From UBA9980 sp964436235 (GTDB lineage Bacteria; Muiribacteriota; UBA9980), in the NCBI GenBank assembly GCA_964436235.1, contig CAYTCW010000033.1:1-36836 (forward strand): DNA of 36,836 nt, read 5' to 3'. The notes under the pieces were generated by a model. That model made no database searches and was not told the origin of the DNA. It worked only from the letters and a program-made list of their open reading frames with translations. This document shows positions 1-8,031 of the stretch, piece after piece (position 1 is the first letter of the stretch; the number at the start of each line of letters is the position of its first letter). The translations under genes and the position numbers were made by a program.

Positions 1-31
1 AGTATGTCGTATTTGCGCAGTTTTATATTCA

Positions 32-92
32 GGGAGAGTAAAGGGGGAACGGGGGGATAAGAGAGGGCCGTTGGTCCTTTCTTATCCCCCGT
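32..92 (+). repeat. G-rich run and long hairpin, probable 3' end of the intergenic element
   Basis: G-tracts at 32-34, 43-47, 51-56 and 65-67 run into a hairpin: arm 52-69 pairs with arm 73-90 (18 pairs, two of them G-U) around the three-base loop at 70-72, and 49-50 can pair with 91-92 across a bulged G at 51. Purine-rich left arm, three-base loop and preceding G-tracts match the 3' ends of the two longer repeats at 28549-28835 and 36563-36836. No T-tract follows, so it is not a standard terminator. The rest of the element would lie outside the window; membership of the family is inferred from architecture, since primary sequence is poorly conserved here. Confidence 0.55.
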
Positions 93-120
93 CGCGGTCT
101 TTAGCGGTCTTTAGCGGTCT
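93..120. repeat. Short tandem repeat, 10-base unit
   Basis: Three back-to-back copies (the first incomplete) of a 10-base unit ttagcggtct directly after the hairpin at 49-92. A second short direct repeat follows: aaaaaaccgggt at 143-154 and again at 158-169, with a 15-base period, reaching the -35 box of the next promoter. No function can be assigned. Confidence 0.7.
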
Positions 121-168
121 TCTAAGCACTTGCAGCGCTCTTAAAAAACCGGGTGTCAAAAAACCGGG

Positions 169-197
169 TTGTTTTATTGTTACAGTTATGTTATAAT
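169..197 (+). promoter_or_regulatory. Sigma-70-type promoter of the aminotransferase gene
   Basis: A -35 box TTGTTT (169-174) and a perfect -10 box TATAAT (192-197) are separated by 17 bases. The predicted start of transcription is near 204, giving a leader of about 54 bases before the ATG at 258. A palindrome begins three bases after the -10 box. Confidence 0.65.
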
Positions 198-200
198 TTT

Positions 201-217
201 TATCAGGCTACCTGATA
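201..217. promoter_or_regulatory. Palindromic operator over the aminotransferase transcription start
   Basis: TATCAGG and CCTGATA form perfect seven-base arms around the spacer CTA. The palindrome covers the predicted transcription start, where a bound repressor would block the promoter. The regulator is unknown; no regulator gene lies in the window. Seen: the palindrome and its position. Inferred: repression. Confidence 0.5.
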
Positions 218-257
218 TAATCGTTGAGTAAACCATATCGAAGGCGGGGTAATAATT

Positions 258-1514
258 ATGAATTCGAGTCAAATTACCGATATTTTCAACTGTAATTTCG
301 CGCCTTTCGTGCGTCCTTATTACGATATCCCTTTAATCGTATCGAAGGCCGACGGGGTTTATATATACGATATCGAGGGCAAAAGGTATCTTGACGCATA
401 TAGCGGAGTAGCTACTGTGTCGCTTGGCCATTGCAACAAACGCGTCAATGATGCGGTTAAGGCGCAGATGGATAATTTCGGGCACATTTCTTATATCTAC
501 CGTTTCGAGCCGGCGGCGGCATACGCTTCGATACTCCTTTCTAAATGCGGCGGAAATTATTCACGCGTTTTCTTCACTAATTCCGGCTCTGAATCCGTCG
601 ATCTTGCCGTTATGATAGCGCGCGCGGCCACTGATTCGGAAGCGATCTTCACTTTTTCGGAAGGCTATCACGGCGGCACTTTTTTAACTAAATTTTCCAC
701 TGGCTTAAACACCTGGCACGCTCCGGTGGAGGCGCCGGCCGAGATATATTACATAACGACGCCGGAATGTGTAACATGCAGCCACAGGCAATGTGAAACA
801 TCCCGCTGTATATGCCTTAACAAAGCCTGCGAAAAATTCGAAGCGCTGAATAAAAAAGGGAAACGCCCGATATTGCTTGTAGAGCCGGTTCTCGGCGTCG
901 GAGGAATTATCACGCCGCCGCCTCATTACTTTAAAATGCTCGCCGAAATAATAGACGAATATAATGTTTTTTTAATATGCGACGAGGTCCAGACGGGTTT
1001 CGGGCGGGCCGGCGGCTCATTTTTCGGTTTTCAAAAATACGGGCTCGCTCCCGATATAGTTTGCATGGGAAAGGCTATAGCCAACGGCTATCCGCTCGGG
1101 GCGGTCGTATTTAAAGAAGATACCTCCGACAGGGTAAAAGATATGCTCCACTTCAACACCTTCGGCGGCAATCCGCTTTCGATAGCGGCGGCCCTCGAAG
1201 TTATAAAACTAATAGACGAGCTTGATATCGTAAATGTGGTAGAAGAAAACGGGCGTATCTTTCTGCGCGATATGCGTCTTTTTTTCGAAGACCGCCCAAG
1301 GATAAAGCGCATCAGAGGCGTAGGCTACTCTCTCGGATTAGAATTCGAAGATGCCGCAGACGCCGCGATCGCTTTAAACTCCGCGCGCCGTGAAGGCCTG
1401 CTGGTAGGGATCGGCGGACGCAAAAAAAACGTGGTCAGAATACAGCCGCCATTGACTTTTTCATCCGATAATTTCCACGAAACGATAGAAATTTTCAAAA
1501 CGGTTTTGAAATAA
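258..1514 (+). CDS. Class III (AGXT2-like) PLP-dependent aminotransferase
   Basis: Fold-type I, class III aminotransferase of 418 residues, normal family length. Visible landmarks: the NSGSES phosphate-binding stretch around 108-113, the cofactor-nitrogen Asp in CDEVQTGFGR (D242), and the Schiff-base Lys in MGKAIANGYP (K272). The overall pattern resembles alanine-glyoxylate/4-aminobutyrate aminotransferases; the substrate cannot be read from sequence. Between about 171 and 191 lies a cysteine-rich insertion (C171, C174, C179, C184, C186, C191), denser than I expect for the family and possibly metal binding. It has its own promoter and operator. It converges on the biosynthetic cluster, and its last 20 bases overlap the 3' end of the RND exporter gene, so co-function with the cluster is possible but unproven. 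Confidence 0.85.
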   Translation: MNSSQITDIFNCNFAPFVRPYYDIPLIVSKADGVYIYDIEGKRYLDAYSGVATVSLGHCNKRVNDAVKAQMDNFGHISYIYRFEPAAAYASILLSKCGGNYSRVFFTNSGSESVDLAVMIARAATDSEAIFTFSEGYHGGTFLTKFSTGLNTWHAPVEAPAEIYYITTPECVTCSHRQCETSRCICLNKACEKFEALNKKGKRPILLVEPVLGVGGIITPPPHYFKMLAEIIDEYNVFLICDEVQTGFGRAGGSFFGFQKYGLAPDIVCMGKAIANGYPLGAVVFKEDTSDRVKDMLHFNTFGGNPLSIAAALEVIKLIDELDIVNVVEENGRIFLRDMRLFFEDRPRIKRIRGVGYSLGLEFEDAADAAIALNSARREGLLVGIGGRKKNVVRIQPPLTFSSDNFHETIEIFKTVLK

Positions 1515-3762
1515 GAAGCAGGGCGGGCGTTAAAAACAGATCGAAAATCAGGGCTAATAGCATACCGAAAGAAATTAACACACCAAAATGCTGCGTGGGA
1601 ATAAATTCCGAAGTCATAAGCGCGCCGAAGGCGCAGGCGATCACGATAGTAGTAAAAACCATCGAACTTCCCTTCACCCGTAAAGATGACGCCGTTGCAT
1701 CTTCGTATGATAGTCCGGACTTTATATTTTTACGGAATTCATAAATATAATGTATTGTATCATCAAAACCTATTCCTATGGCTACGCTCGCTATCATCCC
1801 GGTCACCGTGTCGAAGGCGATGCCGCGCCAGCCCATCAGNNNNNNNNNNNNNNNNNNNNNNNNNNNNNNNNNNNNNNNNNNNNNNNNNNNNNNNNNNNNN
1901 NNNNNNNNNNNNNNNNNNNNNNNNNNNNNNNNNNNNNNNTCGTTTATTCTAACGGCTATATTAGCGCACATATAATCTCTGCTTATAAAGCCGTCGAGCA
2001 GGTCTTCCGGCAAAGCCGGACCGGCCCCGGCCGTTGCCATGACTGAATTTGAGACGGCGGCGACGGTGCTTTTAACGAAGGGTTCGGCCGTTTTTTTTAC
2101 TTCGACAATAACTTCACGCGTTTCGCCCGTAAAAAAGCCCGCGGTTTCAATAATTTCATAAGCATATTCACCGTCGGGATCGTCATCGGAATAAGGCCTG
2201 TAAAAATCGAGATAATCTTTAATTTCATCAGCGAAAGGCGGGATATTATTTTTTTCACCGGAAAATTCACGGTCGTAGTCCTGTATAAAGTTAACGAAAG
2301 AAACGGCGGAATTTACATCTTTAATTTTTAAAATTTCATTTGTAAAATCGCTTATTTTATTGCAATAGACCGAATTAAGAAGGCTGGTTTCGAGCGAATC
2401 ATTTTTATCGAAGGAGTCAGGCTTGATTTTAAGCACTATCTGAATCGGAACGCTTCCGAACAGGTTATCTTCGATAAATTTACCTTTGATAATTTCAGGA
2501 TGCGACGGCGGCAGAAATTTAATAAGGCTGGTTTCGACTTCGAGAAATGTGATGCCGTACACTCCGACAATGCCTGCTATCAATGAAAAAGCTACGATCA
2601 TATATTTATGACGGATTACAAACTTAGATATATAATTCATCGGAGCCGCGGAAGTTTGATAACCGGTGATTTTAAGGTTGGTCACTTTAAAGTAAGAAAA
2701 AAGCGCCGGCAATAAAAAAAGCGCGGATATAACGGTCAGAAAAACGCCGAGAGCTGAATAAAGTCCGAAATGCATTATAGCTCCGATGCCGTTGAAACCG
2801 AGCGAAGCGAAGCCGAAAATAGTTGTGATCTGGCATAAAATAATAGGCGCGGCAAGGTCTTTTATATTGGCTATAAGAATATTTATATCGAATTCCTTTA
2901 CATTCCGGCTTTTTTCAAAATAAGCGGTAGCGATATGTATTGCGCTTGTAAGGGCTATTCCGAGAAGCAGCGGCGGCATCATCGAAGTTATGAAATTAGT
3001 CGAATTACCGTTCAAATTATAAACGGCCTGCGTCCATAGAAGCGGCAGCACGATCACCGGAAGAGGTATGAATACTCCGGCGGCGCAGCGGTAGAGCACG
3101 AATAAAATCACTAAAATCACGGCGACGGTTATCGGCGTGAATAATTTTTGATCGCGCGCGGTGTAACCGTGAATAACTTTTACTATGGCCGGTATTCCGC
3201 TGACGCTGACGCGCGGGCCGATATTTTTATCGGATTCGATAACGGCTATGATCTCATCGACGCTTTTAACGTCGGTATCGCTAATATGACGTTCCAAACG
3301 CACTATCAAGCTGGCCGTTTTATTTTCGGGAGATATTATGGTTTTAGAGACGCTGGTGAATTTATATATTTTAGAAATATAATTTGCGAGGCGGGCCGTC
3401 GATTTAAGCCAGATTTCGAGGCTTTCGCGATCGGTGAGCCCGAATGACTGTTTTAAAATCGAAACCGGCGATATCACGCGCTCGACCGAAGGAAGTTTAA
3501 GCAGACGGTCTTCTAAATCGTATAGGTCACGGATTAATTTCGCGTCGATGGATTCATATTTGAAAGCGGCTATTAAAAGCCGGTCATTTCCGAAAGTTTT
3601 CAAAAAATCGTTATAACCGGAAAGTTTTTCGTCGTGTAAAACGTTTTCTTCGATATTATTATCGATAGTATTTTTACGCGCGAACGGCAGAAAAAAAAGC
3701 GTAATCGCGATCATAGCGAGTATGAGCGTTTTATAATTTTGAATGATTTTATCGTAGAGCAT
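1495..3762 (-). CDS. RND superfamily (MMPL-type) exporter, interrupted by an assembly gap
   Basis: Inner-membrane exporter, last gene of the minus-strand cluster. It has the two-fold repeat of RND/MMPL proteins: an N-terminal membrane helix, a periplasmic domain, a block of helices (about 205-375), a second periplasmic domain and a second block of helices. The second half holds GIGFDDTIHY, the position where MMPL-type proteins carry acidic proton-relay residues. A run of 100 N (1840-1939) falls between the second periplasmic domain and its helices; comparing the two halves suggests 80-85 residues are missing rather than the 34 implied, so the real protein is probably about 800 residues. MMPL proteins export lipids and polyketides, which suits the last gene of a ketosynthase cluster. 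The start is 14 bases after the radical SAM gene stop. Confidence 0.85.
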   Translation of the reverse strand: MLYDKIIQNYKTLILAMIAITLFFLPFARKNTIDNNIEENVLHDEKLSGYNDFLKTFGNDRLLIAAFKYESIDAKLIRDLYDLEDRLLKLPSVERVISPVSILKQSFGLTDRESLEIWLKSTARLANYISKIYKFTSVSKTIISPENKTASLIVRLERHISDTDVKSVDEIIAVIESDKNIGPRVSVSGIPAIVKVIHGYTARDQKLFTPITVAVILVILFVLYRCAAGVFIPLPVIVLPLLWTQAVYNLNGNSTNFITSMMPPLLLGIALTSAIHIATAYFEKSRNVKEFDINILIANIKDLAAPIILCQITTIFGFASLGFNGIGAIMHFGLYSALGVFLTVISALFLLPALFSYFKVTNLKITGYQTSAAPMNYISKFVIRHKYMIVAFSLIAGIVGVYGITFLEVETSLIKFLPPSHPEIIKGKFIEDNLFGSVPIQIVLKIKPDSFDKNDSLETSLLNSVYCNKISDFTNEILKIKDVNSAVSFVNFIQDYDREFSGEKNNIPPFADEIKDYLDFYRPYSDDDPDGEYAYEIIETAGFFTGETREVIVEVKKTAEPFVKSTVAAVSNSVMATAGAGPALPEDLLDGFISRDYMCANIAVRINXXXXXXXXXXXXXXXXXXXXXXXXXXXXXXXXXXLMGWRGIAFDTVTGMIASVAIGIGFDDTIHYIYEFRKNIKSGLSYEDATASSLRVKGSSMVFTTIVIACAFGALMTSEFIPTQHFGVLISFGMLLALIFDLFLTPALLLISKPF
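1840..1939. other. Assembly gap of 100 N inside the RND exporter gene
   Basis: Exactly 100 N, a conventional scaffold filler. The bases on either side do not repeat each other, so this is a true gap of unknown size. It removes helix-forming sequence from the second half of the exporter. Confidence 0.97.
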
Positions 3763-3776
3763 AAAACAAAAATACC

Positions 3777-5660
3777 TTACTTAAAACGGGCAATAACGGA
3801 GGAGGCGGCGCGAAAAATTTGATTGAACAATGCGATGGAAAATTTAAGGGCGAAATTAGAAAATAACGCGTTATATAATATTATAAGAAAGGCGAAAAAC
3901 GCTTTCACCGGCCTTAATTCAGATGCCATAGCGGGTTTTAACAGTCTTAAAGGCGCGTAAAAATATATGCGCCCGAATTCTTTACCATAAAGCGGCGGCG
4001 CGTATTTTTTCGGGCGCGGCTCGACTCTGGCAATAATAATTTTTTTATTCCTTATTTTAATATTGAGCGAAGCCGCCGTAGATCTTTTACGGCCGGAAGC
4101 ATATATTATAATATCGTAATTTTCTAAAATTCTTTTAAGCGGCGCCAGACCGATCATATCGGTGAACCCGTCGAAATTTTCGGTCATATCAAGCTCATGC
4201 GGGCTAAATTCAAGAAGCGCGCGGCCGAAATAATCGTCGATCATCGAATAATAAAGATCTTTATAAAATTTATCTTCAAGAATACAGCCGAATACCGAGT
4301 AATCGCAGGCGCGCATATATTTTAAAATTACGGGCGCCGGTATTTTAAGGGTGTCATAAAAATAAAGCGGCACGCGGAAAACTCCGCAGGCCTTTCTTGG
4401 CGAGAAAAAATCGACCCACATTTTAGCGCGCAGTTTTTTTAATTCAGCCTCGTTTAATTGCGGATGTTTGACAAGCATTCTGCCTTCGGTAAAATAATCC
4501 CAGCCGCGGTCTTTAACGAGCATATCGCCGGATTCTAATATTTGCCTGTAGCGGGTTTGAGCGAACGGCTGCGAATAAAGCGGCTCGATATAAGTCGGAT
4601 CGAGCCCGCGGGCAAAAACGCCAAGAGAGCCTATCAGAGCGGCCGAATCATTAACATCGCCGAATACGAATGAGTTGCCGACGTAACACGCCCCCGCTTC
4701 CAGCCATTCACGGTTAACCTGTTTTATAAACTCGCCCGACTCGCCGAAGCCTTTGCCGTAACGGTTAAGCTGCGCCGGATCAGGCGATTCTGCGCCATAG
4801 GAAACCATTACGAAACCCGCTTTAACCATTTTTTTCTTCAACGCGATATCGCCGGCGAAAGGCCTTATGAAACAAAAAAAAGCTATTTTAATACCGGATT
4901 CTATTATTAAATCGCATATTTTTTCGACGCGCGCCGCATCGCCGCCGAAATGATCATCGGTGAGCATACAGTATTTAACGCCGCGCACCGCAAGTTTTTT
5001 AATTTCTTCCATCACGTATTGCGGCGAATGCTGCCTGTATTTACCCGGATAAACCGACGCGGGCGAGCAGAAGGAACAGCAATGGGTACAGCCGCGGGAA
5101 GTTTCAAGCAGGTCCATCGCAATAAGCCCGGCGGCGGAATAATTGTAATAAGGCTTTCTTAAATGACGGGCCGGCGGCTTTAATAAATCCATATCGGCGG
5201 CCGGCGCGCTCATTTCGTTGATTATAATTTCGCCCTTATCGCGATAAACTAAGCCGCCGATACTTTCAAAGGGCGCGCCTTCAATAAATTGACGAAAGCC
5301 GATTTCGCCCTCGCCTTTAATTACGAAATCGCAATGAGAAATAGCTTCGAGCGGACAGATAGTGGCATGAAGGCCGCCCGCGACAATTTTAACGCCGGGC
5401 ATTCTGCTTTTAATCGCCCCGGCGACGGCATAAGCCTGTCGTGAATAAAGAGTGGTTTTAACGTTGAGGCAGACTATATCCGGAGAAAAGGCCGCTATTT
5501 TATCCATCATATTTTTTTCGAAACGCAAATCGAAGAGTTCGCAGGACGAAATATCTTCAACGGCGGCCGCTAAGCGCTCGAGCGCGAGCGACGGAAGAAG
5601 AAAGCCGAAAAAAGAATCGCTTTTAATCAAAGCGGGATAAACGAAGGCGACCTTCGGCAT
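3777..5660 (-). CDS. B12-binding-domain radical SAM protein
   Basis: 627 residues. Residues 1-140 resemble a cobalamin-binding Rossmann domain; the Asp-x-His lower-ligand motif is not visible, as in many class B radical SAM proteins. The radical SAM core begins near 180 with the cluster motif CX3CX2C (C191, C195, C198). A long C-terminal part (about 440-627) is unassigned and ends in hydrophobic helices, suggesting membrane association. Relatives include methyltransferases and ring-forming enzymes such as the BchE and hopanoid methylase types, so a plausible job is C-methylation or another radical modification of an acyl chain in this cluster; that is inference. It starts 4 bases after the SDR stop and ends 14 bases before the exporter start, consistent with one transcript. 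Confidence 0.85.
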   Translation of the reverse strand: MPKVAFVYPALIKSDSFFGFLLPSLALERLAAAVEDISSCELFDLRFEKNMMDKIAAFSPDIVCLNVKTTLYSRQAYAVAGAIKSRMPGVKIVAGGLHATICPLEAISHCDFVIKGEGEIGFRQFIEGAPFESIGGLVYRDKGEIIINEMSAPAADMDLLKPPARHLRKPYYNYSAAGLIAMDLLETSRGCTHCCSFCSPASVYPGKYRQHSPQYVMEEIKKLAVRGVKYCMLTDDHFGGDAARVEKICDLIIESGIKIAFFCFIRPFAGDIALKKKMVKAGFVMVSYGAESPDPAQLNRYGKGFGESGEFIKQVNREWLEAGACYVGNSFVFGDVNDSAALIGSLGVFARGLDPTYIEPLYSQPFAQTRYRQILESGDMLVKDRGWDYFTEGRMLVKHPQLNEAELKKLRAKMWVDFFSPRKACGVFRVPLYFYDTLKIPAPVILKYMRACDYSVFGCILEDKFYKDLYYSMIDDYFGRALLEFSPHELDMTENFDGFTDMIGLAPLKRILENYDIIIYASGRKRSTAASLNIKIRNKKIIIARVEPRPKKYAPPLYGKEFGRIYFYAPLRLLKPAMASELRPVKAFFAFLIILYNALFSNFALKFSIALFNQIFRAASSVIARFK

Positions 5661-5664
5661 ATAA

Positions 5665-6495
5665 TTAAAGCCCTCCGCTTATTATAACGGTTTCGCCCGT
5701 CATATAAGTATTCAGATCGCTCACCATAAAAAGCGCGAAATTAGCTATTTCGGAGGGTTTTCCCGGACGCGCGAGCGGGCAGAACTTTTCGAAATCTTTC
5801 ATTCTGATTTCCGGCAGGCCGGCAGCGAAATCAGTTTCGATAAGGCCGGGCGCTATGCTGTTTACTAATATGTTATAACGCGCCACCTCGCGGGCTAAAG
5901 TAAAAGTGAAAGCGTTGACCGCGCCTTTTGTCGCGGCGTAGTGGACCGGAACGGCTGCTATGGGGCGCACTCCGCATATCGAGCCTATATTGAGGATCCG
6001 CCCGCTGCGGCGGTCTTTCATGTGATGAAGCGCGGGATGGGTAAAATTATATATCGAATTGATATTAACGGATACTGCTTTTTCCCACGAATCGCTTTCA
6101 AGGGCGAGAAAAGGTGTGTTTTGAGTAAAGGCCACGTTATTGACTAAGATATCCAACTTGCCGAAATTATCGATCACTTCTGCTACGGCCGCTTTAGCCG
6201 GAGCGCTGCAGGCCGCGTCGCATTTTATTTTAAGCGCCCTGACGCCGAAAGCCTCAATTTCTTTAACGGCGCTTTCCGCCTCAGCGTCGGAATTTTTATA
6301 AATTATAGCCACATCCGCTCCGGCGCGGGCGAAAGTAACGGCTATAGCCCGGCCGATCCCGCGCGAACCTCCGGTTACGAGGGCTGATTTACCCGCAAGG
6401 GTAATAATTATCGGAGAGGCACCCGAAGCCCGCGCCCCCGCTGGTTTCAGCGCCGTATCGTCTTGAAAGGAATTATTATCAGACATTATAAACAC
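5665..6495 (-). CDS. SDR family oxidoreductase, FabG-like 3-ketoacyl-ACP reductase
   Basis: Classical short-chain dehydrogenase/reductase. The NAD(P)-binding motif TGGSRGIG lies at 41-48, NNVAF near 119, and the catalytic triad is Ser172, Tyr186 and Lys190 (YAATK). In this setting it would reduce the beta-keto group on the acyl carrier protein. The frame opens with GTG at 6495; an ATG at 6486 is an equally possible start, and neither has a strong ribosome site. The core begins only around residue 33, so there is an unusual polar N-terminal extension of about 30 residues unless a later start is used. It follows the acyl carrier protein after a 115-base spacer, the largest gap in the cluster, in which I see no convincing promoter. 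Confidence 0.87.
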   Translation of the reverse strand: MFIMSDNNSFQDDTALKPAGARASGASPIIITLAGKSALVTGGSRGIGRAIAVTFARAGADVAIIYKNSDAEAESAVKEIEAFGVRALKIKCDAACSAPAKAAVAEVIDNFGKLDILVNNVAFTQNTPFLALESDSWEKAVSVNINSIYNFTHPALHHMKDRRSGRILNIGSICGVRPIAAVPVHYAATKGAVNAFTFTLAREVARYNILVNSIAPGLIETDFAAGLPEIRMKDFEKFCPLARPGKPSEIANFALFMVSDLNTYMTGETVIISGGL

Positions 6496-6610
6496 TTGCT
6501 TTCAAATATTTTGATTATAACCATAACCGTTATTACGATTGTAAACTCATCTAAAATAAATTTATAGCTCAACATTCATAAAAATTACCGTTTCGGGCAA
6601 TTTATTAAAT

Positions 6611-7003
6611 TTATTTTTGTGCCAGACTTCTTTCGACTATCTTAACGAAAGTTTCGACGTTAAATAAATAAGGGATTTTAGCCGTGCTCATACCTTCTTT
6701 GATTTGATCGGTATCGACTTCCGAGAGCACTTCTTTAAGACGCTCGGCGCCGCGGGGCATCAAGCGGTCGTTGCACTGGAATTCTTCGGGCGGTATGCCC
6801 TGCTGAGCGAGTTTAACTATCGCTCCCTGTTCTATTTTTATTTTAAATTTACGCTGAAGAGTGAAGATAATATCGAGTAAATCAAGAGAATCCGCGCCGA
6901 GATCGTCGATTATACGAGATTTTAAATTTATCGAATCCGCATCGGCTCTGACGCACTCTAAAAGACATTCTTTAACGCCGGCGATTATTTCATTTCTATC
7001 CAT
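6611..7003 (-). CDS. Acyl carrier protein, long form
   Basis: Carries the growing chain on a 4'-phosphopantetheine arm. The attachment motif is DDLGADSLDL with Ser39. The start at 7003 is chosen because GGGGAG lies eight bases upstream; the frame extends to 7051, but that would add 16 residues without a ribosome site. At 130 residues it is clearly longer than the usual 75-85-residue ACP: after helix III (about residue 75) comes an extra segment of about 50 residues. Similar long ACPs occur in dedicated type II FAS/PKS-like clusters rather than in housekeeping fatty acid synthesis, which supports the cluster reading. No phosphopantetheinyl transferase is in the window. Confidence 0.88.
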   Translation of the reverse strand: MDRNEIIAGVKECLLECVRADADSINLKSRIIDDLGADSLDLLDIIFTLQRKFKIKIEQGAIVKLAQQGIPPEEFQCNDRLMPRGAERLKEVLSEVDTDQIKEGMSTAKIPYLFNVETFVKIVERSLAQK

Positions 7004-7050
7004 TATAACTCCCCGATCATTGTTAATTTTAATTACGAATATATTATACA

Positions 7051-8001
7051 CTATCTAATGTTATTTGCAAGATAAGTGTAATAATTATTTTTAGATTTAT
7101 TGAAATTCATTATGGAAATAGAGTTTTTAAATAAAATATCTTCGGTTTGCGAATCCGTCAATCCGGCGGCCAGGACATTATCGATGCAAAGTTTCTGATT
7201 TCCGATCGGAAAATCGGAGCCGAGAAGAATGCGTTTCGAACCGATGATCCCCGCGGCTTTTTTAATAAAAGCCGGCGATTGAAAAGAAGTATCGGCGTAA
7301 ACATTGTCTGAATCCTTTATTTGCGAAAGCACTTCTTCGTTCTGCCAGAGGCCGAAGTGCGCCGCCACGAGAGTGAGATTATTATTATAAAGCGCCAGCG
7401 TCCTGAGTTTGCGGGCATCTAAATGCCCGGCGCCGCTTTTCAAGCCGAACATTGCGGGCGTTCCGCCAAAATGGGCCACCATTGGAACTTTCCTTGCGGC
7501 CGCGAGGCCGGCGAGTTCGATATAAGGCGCCGAATCCAGATCGAGCCCCTGTATGAGCGGGTGTATCTTAACGCCGAGACAGCCCCGCGAAAGATCCTTT
7601 TCAACCTGCTGAAGGCAGTCAGGCTTATCGACGGGCGGCGAGCAGAAAGGAAAGAACGCTTTAAAATCGCAGATATTAAACACTTCTTCGGTGGATACGT
7701 AAGGATAAACCGGGTGTATAACGCTGTATCTGACGCCGGCGGCCCGCATCGAAGAAGCGAGCGCCTCTATCGTCGAATTTTTCATTCTCGCGGCCACGGC
7801 AAGCATTATTAATTTTTCAACCGCGTAAATAAGCGGATTATTTTTTCTGATAAAATAGGAATAACGAAATTTTTCAAAATAATCTAAAATATCGGGCCTG
7901 AAGTAAAGGGCGTCCATCAAAGACGCCCGGCCGCCTTCAAGACTGCCGCCAAAAGCCGCGTTGGAAATATGAGCGTGACTGTCTATAGCGCATATTGACA
8001 T
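7051..8001 (-). CDS. Amidohydrolase-related (amidohydrolase 2 type) metal hydrolase
   Basis: TIM-barrel metal-dependent hydrolase of 316 residues. The metal-binding DSHAHI (His9, His11) is at the N terminus, with later histidines in AHFGG and AAHFG, and the terminal catalytic Asp in GSDFPIG. This arrangement is typical of the amidohydrolase 2 family, which includes decarboxylases and lactonases. It sits between the acyltransferase-like gene and the acyl carrier protein, 30 bases from the former and 47 bases before the ACP start, so it is part of the transcript. A role in decarboxylation, hydrolytic release or lactone opening of the product is possible; the reaction cannot be chosen from sequence. 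Confidence 0.8.
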   Translation of the reverse strand: MSICAIDSHAHISNAAFGGSLEGGRASLMDALYFRPDILDYFEKFRYSYFIRKNNPLIYAVEKLIMLAVAARMKNSTIEALASSMRAAGVRYSVIHPVYPYVSTEEVFNICDFKAFFPFCSPPVDKPDCLQQVEKDLSRGCLGVKIHPLIQGLDLDSAPYIELAGLAAARKVPMVAHFGGTPAMFGLKSGAGHLDARKLRTLALYNNNLTLVAAHFGLWQNEEVLSQIKDSDNVYADTSFQSPAFIKKAAGIIGSKRILLGSDFPIGNQKLCIDNVLAAGLTDSQTEDILFKNSISIMNFNKSKNNYYTYLANNIR

Positions 8002-8031
8002 ATATTCTCCCTGCAGTTTTTTTAAATTAAC

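Noticed and set aside
93..169. Possible CRISPR array in the short repeats near the start
   Set aside because: Repeat units are 10 and 12 bases with no spacers of regular length, and no cas genes are present.
7423..7812. A 129-codon plus-strand frame inside the amidohydrolase gene
   Set aside because: Antisense shadow of a gene with clear catalytic motifs; it is rich in Arg and His and has no family resemblance.
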